Below, in pieces: positions 23,388-31,304 of a stretch of DNA of 64,000 bases. Numbering within the stretch: the first letter of the stretch is position 1; each line of letters opens with the position of its first letter. This DNA comes from Streptomyces sp. NBC_01288. Its GTDB lineage: Bacteria > Actinomycetota > Actinomycetes > Streptomycetales > Streptomycetaceae. Position numbers and translations under genes: made by a program. Below the pieces are notes generated by a model that saw only the letters and a program-made list of their open reading frames with translations, was not told the origin of the DNA and ran no database searches. The DNA lies in NCBI RefSeq assembly GCF_035982055.1, contig NZ_CP108427.1:868001-932000 (forward strand). The letters are read 5' to 3'.

Positions 23388-24413
23388 TCAGCGGGCGGCC
23401 AGGCTGGAGCGGCGCACCACCAGTTCCGGCTGGAGCACGACCCGCCGGTGCTCGTGCGGACGCGCGGCGGTCTCCGCCTCCGTCTCCTCCAGGAGCAGCT
23501 CGGCGGCCAACGCGCCCATGGTGACGGCCGGTTGGCGCACCGAGGTGAGCGGTACGGCCGCCGCCGCGGCGAACTCGATGTCGTCGTAGCCGACGATCGC
23601 GAGGTCGTCGGGGACGCCGACCCCGGCCGCGTACATGGCCTGGAGCACGCCGAGGGCGAGGAGGTCGTTCGCGCAGAAGACCGCCGTGGGCCGGTCGGCG
23701 AGGCCGAGCAGCCGGGCGCCGGCATCGCGCCCAGATGCCACGTCGAGCCGGTCGGTGGGCAGTTCGCGCAGCGTGTCCGGGTCGAGACCGGCCTCGGCGA
23801 GCGCGTTCTTCGCGCCCGTACGGCGGTCCCGCACCTGGTTGAAGCCGGGCGGGCCACTGACGTAAGCGATCGAGCGATGCCCGGCGTCGATCAGGTGCCG
23901 TACGGCGAGCGCGCCGCCGGCGACATCGTCGACGGAGACCGAGCACTCGGTGGTGCCCTCGGCGACCCGGTCGACGAGCACGAAGGGGATGCCGTGCCGG
24001 CGGAACGACTCGATGTTGCGTCCGGTCGCGTCGGCCGGGGTCAACAGCACGCCCCGCACCCGCTGTTCGGCGAAGAGGGACAGGTAGTCGGCCTCCTCGA
24101 CGGGGCTCTGCGCGCTGTTGCAGACCATCACGCCGAGCCCCGATTCACGCGCGGCCCGCTCGGCGCCGCGCGCCACGTCCACGAAGAACGGGTTGCCCAT
24201 GTCGAGGACGAGCAGCCCCATGATCCGGCTGCGCCCGGCGCGCAACTGGCGCGCGGACTCGCTGCGGACATAGCCGAGGCGGTCGATCGCGGACAGCACC
24301 CGGGCCCGGGTCTCCGTGGCGACGGTGTCCGGGCGGTTGATGACGTTCGAGACCGTGCCGACGGAGACTCCGGCGGCGCGGGCGACGTCCTTGATACCCA
24401 CCGGCTGGGCCAT
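23388..24413 (-). CDS. LacI-family regulator of the rhamnose genes
   Basis: A 341-residue LacI/GalR repressor. Residues 6-55 form the HTH and hinge (GIKDVARAAGVSVGTVSNVINRPDTVATETRARVLSAIDRLGY), with the periplasmic-binding-protein-like sensor after it (MGLLVLDMGNPFFVDVARGAERAA, VDRVAEGTTECSVSVDDVAGG, FCANDLLALGVLQAM). It is the last gene of the rhaTPQSM transport operon, so its inducer is probably L-rhamnose or a metabolite. LacI-type palindromes (TGAAANNTTTCA) lie between rhaT and rhaI. ATG with GGAGG 7-8 nt upstream. Specificity is inferred from position only. Confidence 0.9.
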   Translation of the reverse strand: MAQPVGIKDVARAAGVSVGTVSNVINRPDTVATETRARVLSAIDRLGYVRSESARQLRAGRSRIMGLLVLDMGNPFFVDVARGAERAARESGLGVMVCNSAQSPVEEADYLSLFAEQRVRGVLLTPADATGRNIESFRRHGIPFVLVDRVAEGTTECSVSVDDVAGGALAVRHLIDAGHRSIAYVSGPPGFNQVRDRRTGAKNALAEAGLDPDTLRELPTDRLDVASGRDAGARLLGLADRPTAVFCANDLLALGVLQAMYAAGVGVPDDLAIVGYDDIEFAAAAAVPLTSVRQPAVTMGALAAELLLEETEAETAARPHEHRRVVLQPELVVRRSSLAAR

Positions 24414-24501
24414 CAGGCGGAGACCTCCAGGGTGACATGGGGCGGCGGGCAGGTCTTCACATTACCGCCATGACCTGTGCCGACTCCTGCGGCGGCGCCG
24501 C

Positions 24502-25914
24502 TCACGCCGGGAGGGCGAAGTCGACGACGTGGAGTGCCGAGGGGGTCGTACCGCTCGACTTCTCCTGGTACATGAACGACAGCACGTTGTCCGCCTTCAC
24601 CCGTGGCTCGTCGACGACGACCTCACCGAACGCGTTCAGGCCGCTCCCGTCGTACAGCAGCGCCCAGTCGGTGTATCCGGAGGCCTTCGAAGCGCCCGCG
24701 ACACGGCCGTAGGGCAGCACCGCGTAGGCGTTGTCGTACTTGTCCAGGACCAGCTTGGTGCGCTGGCTGGAGTTGAGGGCGACCGGGATCTCCGTCTTCT
24801 GCCAGGTCCCGGCGGAGTTCTTGCGGACGTGGAAGGCGCGCCCGTTGGCGGTGCGGTCGGTGACGTAGTCGGTGGTGCACTGGCCGAAGCGGCCGGGGAC
24901 GTAGCTGATGATCGCGTGCGGGAGGCCGGTCGAGTCGGTGGACTGGCTCTCCTGGTTCATCAGGGAGTGGTCGGGGTCGAGCGGGTCGACGACCAACCCG
25001 GCGTCCGTGACGGCCACGGTGTTCGAACTACCCGTCGTTCCTACGGCAGTTCCGGCGTCGTTGCGCCAACTGCGGCCCCGGTCGGTCGAGTAGACGTAGC
25101 CGGTGTCGTGGTTGGTGATGCCGCCGCTGTTGCACATCACGGCGGCGGACTGCTCGCGCCAGGTGAAGAAGGAGTGCAGTCGGCCGTTGACGTCGTAGTC
25201 GATGCCGTGCAGGTACATGTTGCGGGCGGTGCTGGAGCCGTGCGCGCTGGTGTAGGTGCCGGTCGAGCTGCTCCACTCCCCCAGCGCCGTCCAGGTCGAA
25301 CCGTCGTACTCCGCAAGGGCGTTGCGTCCGTTGCCGGAGATCCCGACACGATAGCTGAGTTGCAGCTTGCCTTCAGGGGTGGCGATGAACTGAGGATAGG
25401 TGAACTGGGTGGTGAGGGCGAGTCCGTCCAGTGATGTCTGTACGGCGCCGAGGACGGCCGAAGTCCAGGCGGTGGACGCCGGGTTGTCGAGAAGGCCGGC
25501 GACCGACTTGACGTAGAAGAAGCCGTCGCTGTGGGAATCCATGTCGAGGTGAAGACGGCCGTCGACGCGGGAGACGCCCATGGAGATGACGTTGTGGGAG
25601 TCGTCGCTCTTGAGGGTGTGGGAGAGGGTGATCGTGGACCAGGTGGAACCGCCGAGGACGCGGCGGGCGACGACGGCGTGCTTGGTGGCGGTGTACCAGA
25701 CCGCGTACTGGTAGCCCTTGTAGGTCAACAGGCCGTTCTTCTGGAACGAGTTGTTGTTGACCAGGCCGTCGTACGAGACGAAGTAGACGGCCTGGGCGTC
25801 GAGTTGGGTGGTGCTCTTCTTGGTGACGGACGGGCCGGGGTCGGCCGCCCGTGCGATGCCCGGCGTTGCCACGGCCGCAAGTATGGCGGTCGTGAGCACG
25901 GCGCGTCTTCTCAT
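24502..25914 (-). CDS. Secreted BNR_4-family protein (possible rhamnose-polysaccharide lyase)
   Basis: A 470-residue exported protein. The signal peptide is MRRRAVLTTAILAAVATPG. The mature part looks like the BNR_4 beta-propeller family, with AVYFVSYDGLVNNNSFQKNG, GYQYAVWYTATKHAVVARRVLGG, Asp-box-like repeats and HVISMGVSRVDGRLHLDMDSHSDGF-type stretches rich in Asp, His and Tyr. BNR_4 families include PL24/PL25-type ulvan lyases and related rhamnose-containing polysaccharide lyases; its place between rhaM and the rhamnose regulator supports a role in opening a rhamnose-rich polymer. Substrate remains inferred. Confidence 0.75.
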   Translation of the reverse strand: MRRRAVLTTAILAAVATPGIARAADPGPSVTKKSTTQLDAQAVYFVSYDGLVNNNSFQKNGLLTYKGYQYAVWYTATKHAVVARRVLGGSTWSTITLSHTLKSDDSHNVISMGVSRVDGRLHLDMDSHSDGFFYVKSVAGLLDNPASTAWTSAVLGAVQTSLDGLALTTQFTYPQFIATPEGKLQLSYRVGISGNGRNALAEYDGSTWTALGEWSSSTGTYTSAHGSSTARNMYLHGIDYDVNGRLHSFFTWREQSAAVMCNSGGITNHDTGYVYSTDRGRSWRNDAGTAVGTTGSSNTVAVTDAGLVVDPLDPDHSLMNQESQSTDSTGLPHAIISYVPGRFGQCTTDYVTDRTANGRAFHVRKNSAGTWQKTEIPVALNSSQRTKLVLDKYDNAYAVLPYGRVAGASKASGYTDWALLYDGSGLNAFGEVVVDEPRVKADNVLSFMYQEKSSGTTPSALHVVDFALPA

Positions 25915-25933
25915 GAACGGCTCCTGTGGGGGA

Positions 25934-26254
25934 TCACGCGAGGTGGAAGACCTCGGTGAGGGGCTTCATCGCCTCGTCGGGACGGGCGCCGTCCAGGGAC
26001 TCGAAGAACGGCGCCATCTCCGCCTGCCAGCGGGAGTTGATGTCGGTGGCTTCCATGCCGGCCTGGGCGGCGGCGAAGTCCTCGGTCTCCAAGTAGCCGA
26101 CCAGCAGGCCGTCTTCACGCAGGAAGAGCGAGTAGTTGTGCCAGCCGGTGGCCGAGAGCGCGTCGAGCATCTCGGGCCACACGGCGGCGTGCCGCTCGCG
26201 GTACTCGTCGAGGCGGTCCGCCCGAACCTTCAGCAGAAAGCACACACGCTGCAT
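25934..26254 (-). CDS. rhaM: L-rhamnose mutarotase
   Basis: A 106-residue RhaM/YiiL-family protein: MQRVCFLLKVRADRLDEYRERHAAVWPEML at the N-terminus carries the family His and the dimer-barrel fold, and WHNYSLFLREDGLLVGYLETED contains the conserved tyrosine. RhaM interconverts alpha- and beta-L-rhamnose so that the isomerase gets the right anomer. It follows rhaS by 32 bp in the transporter operon. The ATG at 26254 with GGAGGG upstream is preferred to the TTG one codon before it. Identification is very secure by length, motif and context. Confidence 0.95.
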   Translation of the reverse strand: MQRVCFLLKVRADRLDEYRERHAAVWPEMLDALSATGWHNYSLFLREDGLLVGYLETEDFAAAQAGMEATDINSRWQAEMAPFFESLDGARPDEAMKPLTEVFHLA

Positions 26255-26286
26255 CAACAGCCCTCCGGTTTAAGGGACTTCGGCTA

Positions 26287-27369
26287 CTAGAAGTTGAACT
26301 GGTCGATGTTCTTCGCGTCGAACACGGTCGGCTTGCCGAGGCTGATCACGCCGTCCTTGCCGATGGTGTACGACGTCCCGCCGGCCTTGAAGGTCTCGCC
26401 CTCCTTGCCGGTGATCTGCCCCGACACGAGCGCCACCGCCGTCTGCGCGGCGAGGGCGCCGAGCTTCGCCGGGTCCCACAACTCGAAGCCGTCGACGGTG
26501 CCGTTCTTGACGTACTTGCGCATGTCGTTGGGGGTGCCGAGGCCGGTCAGCTTGACCTTGCCCTTGTACTTGGAACCGGACAGGTACTGGGCGGCGGCCT
26601 TGATGCCGACGGTGGTCGGGGAGATGATCCCCTTCAGGTTCGGGTGTTCCTGGAGGAGACCCTGGGTCTGCTGGAAGGACTGCTGGGCGTCGTCGTTGCC
26701 GTAGGCGACCTTGACCAGCTTGATGTTCTTGTACTTCGGGTCCTTCAGCTCCTCCTTCATGAAGCCGATCCAGGTGTTCTGGTTCGTCGCGGTCTGCGCG
26801 GCCGACAGAATCGCGATCTCGCCCTTGTAGCCGATCTGCTGGGCGAGCAACTGCACCTCGGTGCGGCCGAGGTCCTCGGCGCTGGCCTGCGAGACGAAGG
26901 CGTTGCGGCACTCCGGGTTGGTGTCGGAGTCGTAGGTGACGACCTTGATCTTGTTGCTCATGGCCTGCTTGAGCGCGGTGCACAGCGCGCCCGGGTCCTG
27001 CGCGGACACGGCGATCGCGTTCACCTGCTGCTGGGTGAGCGTGTTGACGTAGGAGACCTGACCGGAGGTGTCGGTGGCACTGGTCGTGCCGACTTCCTTG
27101 TACTTCTCGCCCAGTTCGGTGAGCGCCTTCTCGCCGCCCTTGTCGGACGTGGTGAAGTACGGGTTGTTGACCGCCTTGGGCAGGAAGGCGACGGTGAGCC
27201 CCTTCTTGAGCGCGGCATTCGGATCGGCCTTGCCACCGGTGACGGCCGACCCGGTGTTCTCGTCCTTCACATCCTTCTTGGTGGTACCACCACAAGCGGT
27301 GGCGACAAGGGTGAGCGAAGTGACGGCAACGAGGGCGGCACAGGCCCGCCGAAGGGATGTTTTGCGCAT
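26287..27369 (-). CDS. rhaS: Rhamnose ABC transporter substrate-binding lipoprotein
   Basis: A 360-residue sugar-binding lipoprotein. Signal: MRKTSLRRACAALVAVTSLTL, lipobox VATAC. The mature protein has the two-lobed PBP-I fold (LTVAFLPKAVNNPYFTTSDKGGEKALTELG; NAIAVSAQDPGALCTALKQAM; VVTYDSDTNPECR; IISPTTVGIKAAAQYLSG) of the RhaS family. It binds L-rhamnose outside the membrane and passes it to RhaPQT. Upstream is a 104-bp gap holding repeat copy A and its hairpin, so rhaS may be differently expressed from rhaTPQ. The ATG at 27369 is preceded by AAGGAA. Confidence 0.95.
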   Translation of the reverse strand: MRKTSLRRACAALVAVTSLTLVATACGGTTKKDVKDENTGSAVTGGKADPNAALKKGLTVAFLPKAVNNPYFTTSDKGGEKALTELGEKYKEVGTTSATDTSGQVSYVNTLTQQQVNAIAVSAQDPGALCTALKQAMSNKIKVVTYDSDTNPECRNAFVSQASAEDLGRTEVQLLAQQIGYKGEIAILSAAQTATNQNTWIGFMKEELKDPKYKNIKLVKVAYGNDDAQQSFQQTQGLLQEHPNLKGIISPTTVGIKAAAQYLSGSKYKGKVKLTGLGTPNDMRKYVKNGTVDGFELWDPAKLGALAAQTAVALVSGQITGKEGETFKAGGTSYTIGKDGVISLGKPTVFDAKNIDQFNF

Positions 27370-27403
27370 GGCAGGGATTCCTTTGATACGAGGTTGAGTG
27401 ATA

Positions 27404-27465
27404 GCGCCCCTTTTCAGGGGCGCGGGGAACGGCGCGACCAGCCACAACGGACTCGCAGCCGCCAA
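27404..27465 (-). repeat. Repeat element copy A, 3' of rhaQ
   Basis: Written on the plus strand it holds GGGGCGCGGGGAAC (27417-27430), GCGCGACCAGCCACAACGG (27432-27450) and CGCAGCC. A hairpin GCGCCCC-TTTTCA-GGGGCGC lies at 27404-27423. Read in the sense of the minus-strand rha operon it follows the rhaQ stop (27474) by 9 nt and ends with the hairpin before rhaS. Copies B and C are near 32500 and 49930. Confidence 0.85.
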
Positions 27466-27473
27466 CCGACCGA

Positions 27474-28448
27474 CTAGGTGGATCGTGCCGCGGCCCGAGA
27501 GACAGCGACTTGCCGAGCAACCCGAGGCCCAAGTACCGAGACCACGAGCAGAACACCGGTGACAACGATCTGAGACTGCGCGGAAACATTCACCAGGCTC
27601 ATCACGTTCTGCAACGCCCCGAGCAGAAACACCCCGGCGACCGCACCTCCCAACGTCCCCTTCCCACCGTCGAAATCGATCCCGCCGAGCAACACCGCGG
27701 CTACGACGGACAGTTCGAGCCCGGTCGCGTTGTCATACCGAGCACTGGCGTAGTGCAGCGCCCAGAACACCCCGGTGAGCGAGGCCATCAACCCCGTCAC
27801 CGTGAACAGGATCAACTTCTGCCGCCGAACCCGAATACCGGCGAACCGCGCCGCTTCCACATTCGCCCCGATCGCGAACAACGACCGCCCGAACGGCGTC
27901 GCATGCAACACGACCACGGCGATCGCGAGCAACACGAGGAAGGGCAGAAAAGCCTGCGGAAGGAACGTGCCCCCGAGCCGCCCCGACGCGAAGTCCAGGT
28001 ACTGCGTGGGGAAATCGGTCACCGCATCGGAGCCGAGAACGATCTGCGCGATCCCCCGATACGCGGCGAGCGTGCCGATCGTGACGGCGAGGGACGGCAG
28101 CCCCAGCCGGGTCACCAACAGCCCATTGATCAACCCGCAGACCACGCCCAGCAGCAGGCAGATCGGGATGATCGTCTCGATGGTCATCCCGTCGTTCCAC
28201 AGCTTGCCCATCACCGCGCCCGACAGCCCCGCCGTGGAGGCGACCGAAAGATCGATCTCACCCGAGACGACCAGCAGCGTCATCGGCAGGGCGATCAGCG
28301 CGATGGGAAGGGTGTTGCCGATCAGGAACGACAGGTTCAGCGCGTTGCCGAAGCCGTCCACGAAGGAGAAGGAGAACAGCAGCAGGACGATGAGCAGGGC
28401 GCCGACGACCGTGTCCCAGCGGATCGCGCGCGTCAACGACTCAGGCAT
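27474..28448 (-). CDS. rhaQ: Rhamnose ABC transporter permease
   Basis: A 324-residue inner-membrane permease of the ribose/rhamnose ABC-2 type with about nine hydrophobic helices (VVGALLIVLLLFSFSFV, IALIALPMTLLVVSGEIDLSVASTAGLSG, IIPICLLLGVVCGLINGLLV, AFLPFLVLLAIAVVVLH, VVAAVLLGGIDFDGGKGTLGGAVAGVFLLG). The EAA-like loop GIRVRRQKLILFTVTG is visible. It pairs with RhaP to form the rhamnose channel. Its ATG (28448) overlaps the rhaP stop by 8 nt, so they are translationally coupled. Downstream stop is followed by repeat copy A. Confidence 0.95.
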   Translation of the reverse strand: MPESLTRAIRWDTVVGALLIVLLLFSFSFVDGFGNALNLSFLIGNTLPIALIALPMTLLVVSGEIDLSVASTAGLSGAVMGKLWNDGMTIETIIPICLLLGVVCGLINGLLVTRLGLPSLAVTIGTLAAYRGIAQIVLGSDAVTDFPTQYLDFASGRLGGTFLPQAFLPFLVLLAIAVVVLHATPFGRSLFAIGANVEAARFAGIRVRRQKLILFTVTGLMASLTGVFWALHYASARYDNATGLELSVVAAVLLGGIDFDGGKGTLGGAVAGVFLLGALQNVMSLVNVSAQSQIVVTGVLLVVSVLGPRVARQVAVSRAAARST

Positions 28449-29481
28449 GGCGGGCGTTCCTCTTCTTCAGTGCGGTGGCCACACGCAGGGCGACGATCCG
28501 GTCGACGGCGATGGCGAGGATGAGCAGGATGCCGTTGATGGCGAGCACCCAGACGGAACTGACGCCGAGGGCGGGCAGCACGCTGTTGATGGAGGTCAGC
28601 AGGAGTGCGCCGAGGGCCGCGCCGTAGACGCTGCCGGAGCCGCCGGTGAAGACCACGCCACCCACAACCACCGCGCTGACGACGGTGAGTTCGTATCCGG
28701 TGCCGGTGCCGGAGTCGACGTTGCCGAAGCGGGCGAGGTACATCGCGCCGGCGAGTCCGGCGAGTCCGCCGCAGAAGGTGTACGCGGCGAGGATCCGCTT
28801 GCGGACGGGGATGCCGGCGAGCCGGGCGGCCTCGGGGTTGGAGCCGAGCGCGTACAACTCCCGTCCGCTGCCGAAGTGTTTGAGGTAGTAGGCGGTGGCG
28901 ATCAGTACGGCGAGCGCGATCATCGCCAGCCAGGGCACGGCCGACAGGCCGCCGGAGCCGAAGTCCACGAATCCGCCCGGGAGATCGGCGGCGGTGATCT
29001 GCCGTGAGCCGACCCAGATGGAGTCGACGCCCCGGATGATGTAGAGCGTGCCGAGCGTGACGACCAGCGCGGGCACCTGCCCCAGACTGACCAACAGCCC
29101 GTTGACCAGGCCGAGTCCGACACCGAGCAGGACCGCCAGCAGGATCGCGATGACAGCGTTGCCACCACCTTGGAGATAGGTGCCGGTGGCGAAGGCGGTG
29201 ATGCCGAGGGTGGAGCCGACGGACAGGTCGACGTTGCGGGTGATGACGACCAGCGACTGACCGGTGGCGACCAGCACCAGGATGGTCGCGTTGAGGAGCA
29301 GGTCCTTGATGCCCTGCTCGGACAGGAACTCGCTGTTGCCCGCCTGGGTGATGCCGATCATCACCAGGAAGACGACCAGGATGGCGAGTTCCCGCATCTT
29401 GAACACCCGGTCGACGAGCCGCGTGCTGCTCGACTCGGGCACTTCGGCGGCGGGCGCGGGATTGGGAGCCGTGACCGTCAT
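28441..29481 (-). CDS. rhaP: Rhamnose ABC transporter permease
   Basis: A 346-residue permease, homologous to RhaQ but with a longer N-terminal extension (MTVTAPNPAPAAEVPESSST). The helices include LAILVVFLVMIGITQAG, LLLNATILVLVATGQSLVVITRNVDLSVGSTLG, AVIAILLAVLLGVGLGLVNGLL and ELTVVSAVVVGGVVFTGGSGSVYGAALGALLL, the conserved VDLSVGS and GGSGSV motifs of the sugar permease family. Together with RhaQ and RhaT it forms the L-rhamnose importer. The start is ATG at 29481, 43 nt after the rhaT stop. The order T-P-Q-S-M is standard for actinobacterial rha operons. Confidence 0.95.
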   Translation of the reverse strand: MTVTAPNPAPAAEVPESSSTRLVDRVFKMRELAILVVFLVMIGITQAGNSEFLSEQGIKDLLLNATILVLVATGQSLVVITRNVDLSVGSTLGITAFATGTYLQGGGNAVIAILLAVLLGVGLGLVNGLLVSLGQVPALVVTLGTLYIIRGVDSIWVGSRQITAADLPGGFVDFGSGGLSAVPWLAMIALAVLIATAYYLKHFGSGRELYALGSNPEAARLAGIPVRKRILAAYTFCGGLAGLAGAMYLARFGNVDSGTGTGYELTVVSAVVVGGVVFTGGSGSVYGAALGALLLTSINSVLPALGVSSVWVLAINGILLILAIAVDRIVALRVATALKKRNARHA

Positions 29482-29524
29482 ACGGCGGCCCTCCCGAGAA
29501 CGGCGATCGTCATGAAGGCGCTGC

Positions 29525-31042
29525 TCATGCGGCGGCCCTCCCGGTGGCTGCGGCCATCACGGTTTCCTCGGTGGCTTCGGAACGGGGGATCTCGGCGGTG
29601 AGGCGGCCCTCGTGCATGACGAGCACGCGGTCGGCCATGCCGAGGATCTCGGGCAGATCGGAGGAGATCATCAGGACGGCGACCCCGTCGGCGGCCAACT
29701 CGCTGAGCAGCCGGTGCACTTCGGCCTTGGTCCCGACATCGATGCCACGGGTCGGCTCGTCGACGATCAGCACCTTCGGGCCGGTGGCCAGCCACTTGGC
29801 GAGGACGACCTTCTGCTGGTTGCCGCCGGAGAGGGTGTTGACGGTGTCGGCGATCCGCGCGTACTTGACGTGCAGCTTCACCGCCCAGTCGAGGGAACGG
29901 CTGCGCTCGGCGCCCCGGTCGACGAGGCCGGCCCTGACGGTCGTCCGCAGGCCGGTCAGGCCGATGTTCCGCTCGATGGACATGTCCATCACCAGGCCCT
30001 GGGCGCGTCGGTCCTCGGGGACGAGGGCGAGCCCCGCTGCCATCGCGGTCGAAGGGGCGCCGTTCGTCAGCGACCTGCCGTCGACCTCGACCCCGCCGGC
30101 GTCCCACCGGTCGATGCCGAAGACGGCCCGCGCGACTTCGGTGCGGCCGGCGCCGACGAGTCCGGCGAGACCGACGATCTCTCCGCGCCGTACGTCGAAG
30201 GACACATCGGTGAAGACACCCTCGCGGGTCAACCGCTTGACGCTCAGGGCGACTTCACCGGGTTCGACGTCCTGCTTGGGGTACAGCTCGTCGAGATCGC
30301 GGCCGACCATGCGGCGTACGAGATCGTCCTCGGTCATCCCGTCGATGGGCTCGCTGGAGATCAGGGCGCCGTCGCGCAGGGTCGTGACGCGTTGGCAGAT
30401 CTGGAAGATCTCCTCCAGGCGGTGCGAGATGAACAGGACGGCGGCGCCCTGTTCGCGCAGGGTGCGGACAACGCCGAAGAGGCGGGCCACCTCGCTGCCG
30501 GTGAGGGCGGCCGTCGGCTCGTCCATGATGAGGACGCGGGCGTCGAAGGAGAGCGCCTTGGCGATCTCCACGATCTGCTGGTCGGCGATGGACAGTCCGC
30601 GCGCCGGACGGTCGGGGTCCAGCTCGACGCCGAGCCGCTTCATCAGGGCCGCGGTCGCCGCGTAGGTGGCCTTGTGGTCGATACGGCCCAGCGCGCGGCG
30701 GGGCTGGCGGCCCATGAAGATGTTCTCGGCGATCGACAGGTCGGGGAAGAGCGTCGGTTCCTGGTAGATCACGGCGATACCCGCGTCGCGGGCGTCACCG
30801 GGGCCGTGGAAGAGGACGGGCGCGCCGTCGAGCAGCACCTGGCCGGCGTCGGGCCGGTGCACACCGGCGAGGGTCTTGATGAGAGTGGACTTGCCCGCGC
30901 CGTTCTCACCGGCGAGTGCGTGCACCTCACCGGGGAACAGTTCGAGGGACACGTCCCGCAGGGCGCGCACCGCGCCGAAGGACTTGGAGATGCCCTTGAG
31001 CGCGAGCACCGGGGCCGGACCCGCTTCTGACGGGTGGGTCAT
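29525..31042 (-). CDS. rhaT: Rhamnose ABC transporter, dual ATP-binding protein
   Basis: A 505-residue protein with two nucleotide-binding domains. The first has Walker [10 protein letters not shown] (~45), a degenerate signature LSIADQQ, and Walker [10 protein letters not shown]; the second has a degenerate Walker [10 protein letters not shown] (~291), signature LSGGNQQK and Walker [11 protein letters not shown]. This duplicated arrangement is typical of CUT2 sugar importers (RbsA/RhaT type). It energises uptake of L-rhamnose with RhaP, RhaQ and RhaS. First gene of the operon, ATG at 31042 with GAGGAG; its promoter contains a LacI-type operator just downstream of a near-consensus -35/-10. 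Confidence 0.95.
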   Translation of the reverse strand: MTHPSEAGPAPVLALKGISKSFGAVRALRDVSLELFPGEVHALAGENGAGKSTLIKTLAGVHRPDAGQVLLDGAPVLFHGPGDARDAGIAVIYQEPTLFPDLSIAENIFMGRQPRRALGRIDHKATYAATAALMKRLGVELDPDRPARGLSIADQQIVEIAKALSFDARVLIMDEPTAALTGSEVARLFGVVRTLREQGAAVLFISHRLEEIFQICQRVTTLRDGALISSEPIDGMTEDDLVRRMVGRDLDELYPKQDVEPGEVALSVKRLTREGVFTDVSFDVRRGEIVGLAGLVGAGRTEVARAVFGIDRWDAGGVEVDGRSLTNGAPSTAMAAGLALVPEDRRAQGLVMDMSIERNIGLTGLRTTVRAGLVDRGAERSRSLDWAVKLHVKYARIADTVNTLSGGNQQKVVLAKWLATGPKVLIVDEPTRGIDVGTKAEVHRLLSELAADGVAVLMISSDLPEILGMADRVLVMHEGRLTAEIPRSEATEETVMAAATGRAAA

Positions 31043-31087
31043 GAGGGGCTCCTCGACGACGCCGGCGGGTAGGCCCTCACAGCGTCG

Positions 31088-31099
31088 TGAAAGGTTTCA
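31088..31099. promoter_or_regulatory. LacI-type operator for rhaT operon
   Basis: TGAAAGGTTTCA matches the classical LacI/GalR palindrome (TGAAACGTTTCA type) at all but the centre. It lies 15 bp downstream of the minus-strand -10 element and 46 bp before the rhaT start. Confidence 0.7.
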
Positions 31100-31113
31100 A
31101 CTTGGTTGCCGGG

Positions 31114-31143
31114 ACGTTAGGCGCGCCAGCCTTGTCACGTCAA
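31114..31143 (-). promoter_or_regulatory. Predicted promoter of rhaT operon
   Basis: On the minus strand TTGACG (31143-31138), 18-bp spacer, TAACGT (31119-31114), a good sigma-70-like (HrdB) promoter. The LacI operator at 31088-31099 would sit at about +8 to +19. Confidence 0.55.
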
Positions 31144-31153
31144 TGGGTCCGCC

Positions 31154-31168
31154 TCGAAAAACTTTCGA
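31154..31168. promoter_or_regulatory. Central palindrome between rhaT and rhaI promoters
   Basis: TCGAAA-AAC-TTTCGA: a 15-bp symmetrical element exactly between the two -35 regions. It differs from the flanking TGAAA...TTTCA sites and could be an activator or looping site. Confidence 0.5.
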
Positions 31169-31217
31169 TAGCCAAAGGTCACATTGGAGTCACGGGCCAC
31201 AGGCTTCGCCGTAGGGC

Positions 31218-31246
31218 TTGACACCCCTTCGGGAGGCTCATAACTT
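31218..31246 (+). promoter_or_regulatory. Predicted promoter of rhaI-rhaD-rhaB
   Basis: TTGACA (31218-31223), 17-bp spacer, TAACTT (31241-31246). This is close to the HrdB consensus, unusually good for Streptomyces. The second LacI-type operator begins 8 bp downstream of the -10. Confidence 0.7.
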
Positions 31247-31253
31247 CGCTCTC

Positions 31254-31265
31254 TGAATCGTTTCA
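31254..31265. promoter_or_regulatory. LacI-type operator for rhaI
   Basis: TGAATCGTTTCA, one base off perfect symmetry, located at about +1 to +12 of the rhaI promoter and 39 bp before the start codon. It mirrors the site before rhaT. Confidence 0.75.
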
Positions 31266-31304
31266 TACACACGCCGTTCCGTCGCACGTCACAGGAGCCC
31301 TCAA

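Noticed and set aside
21918..24473. An 851-codon plus-strand open frame
   Set aside because: It spans the antisense of two recognised genes (hydrolase and LacI regulator) and the gap between them, and has no family-like motif.
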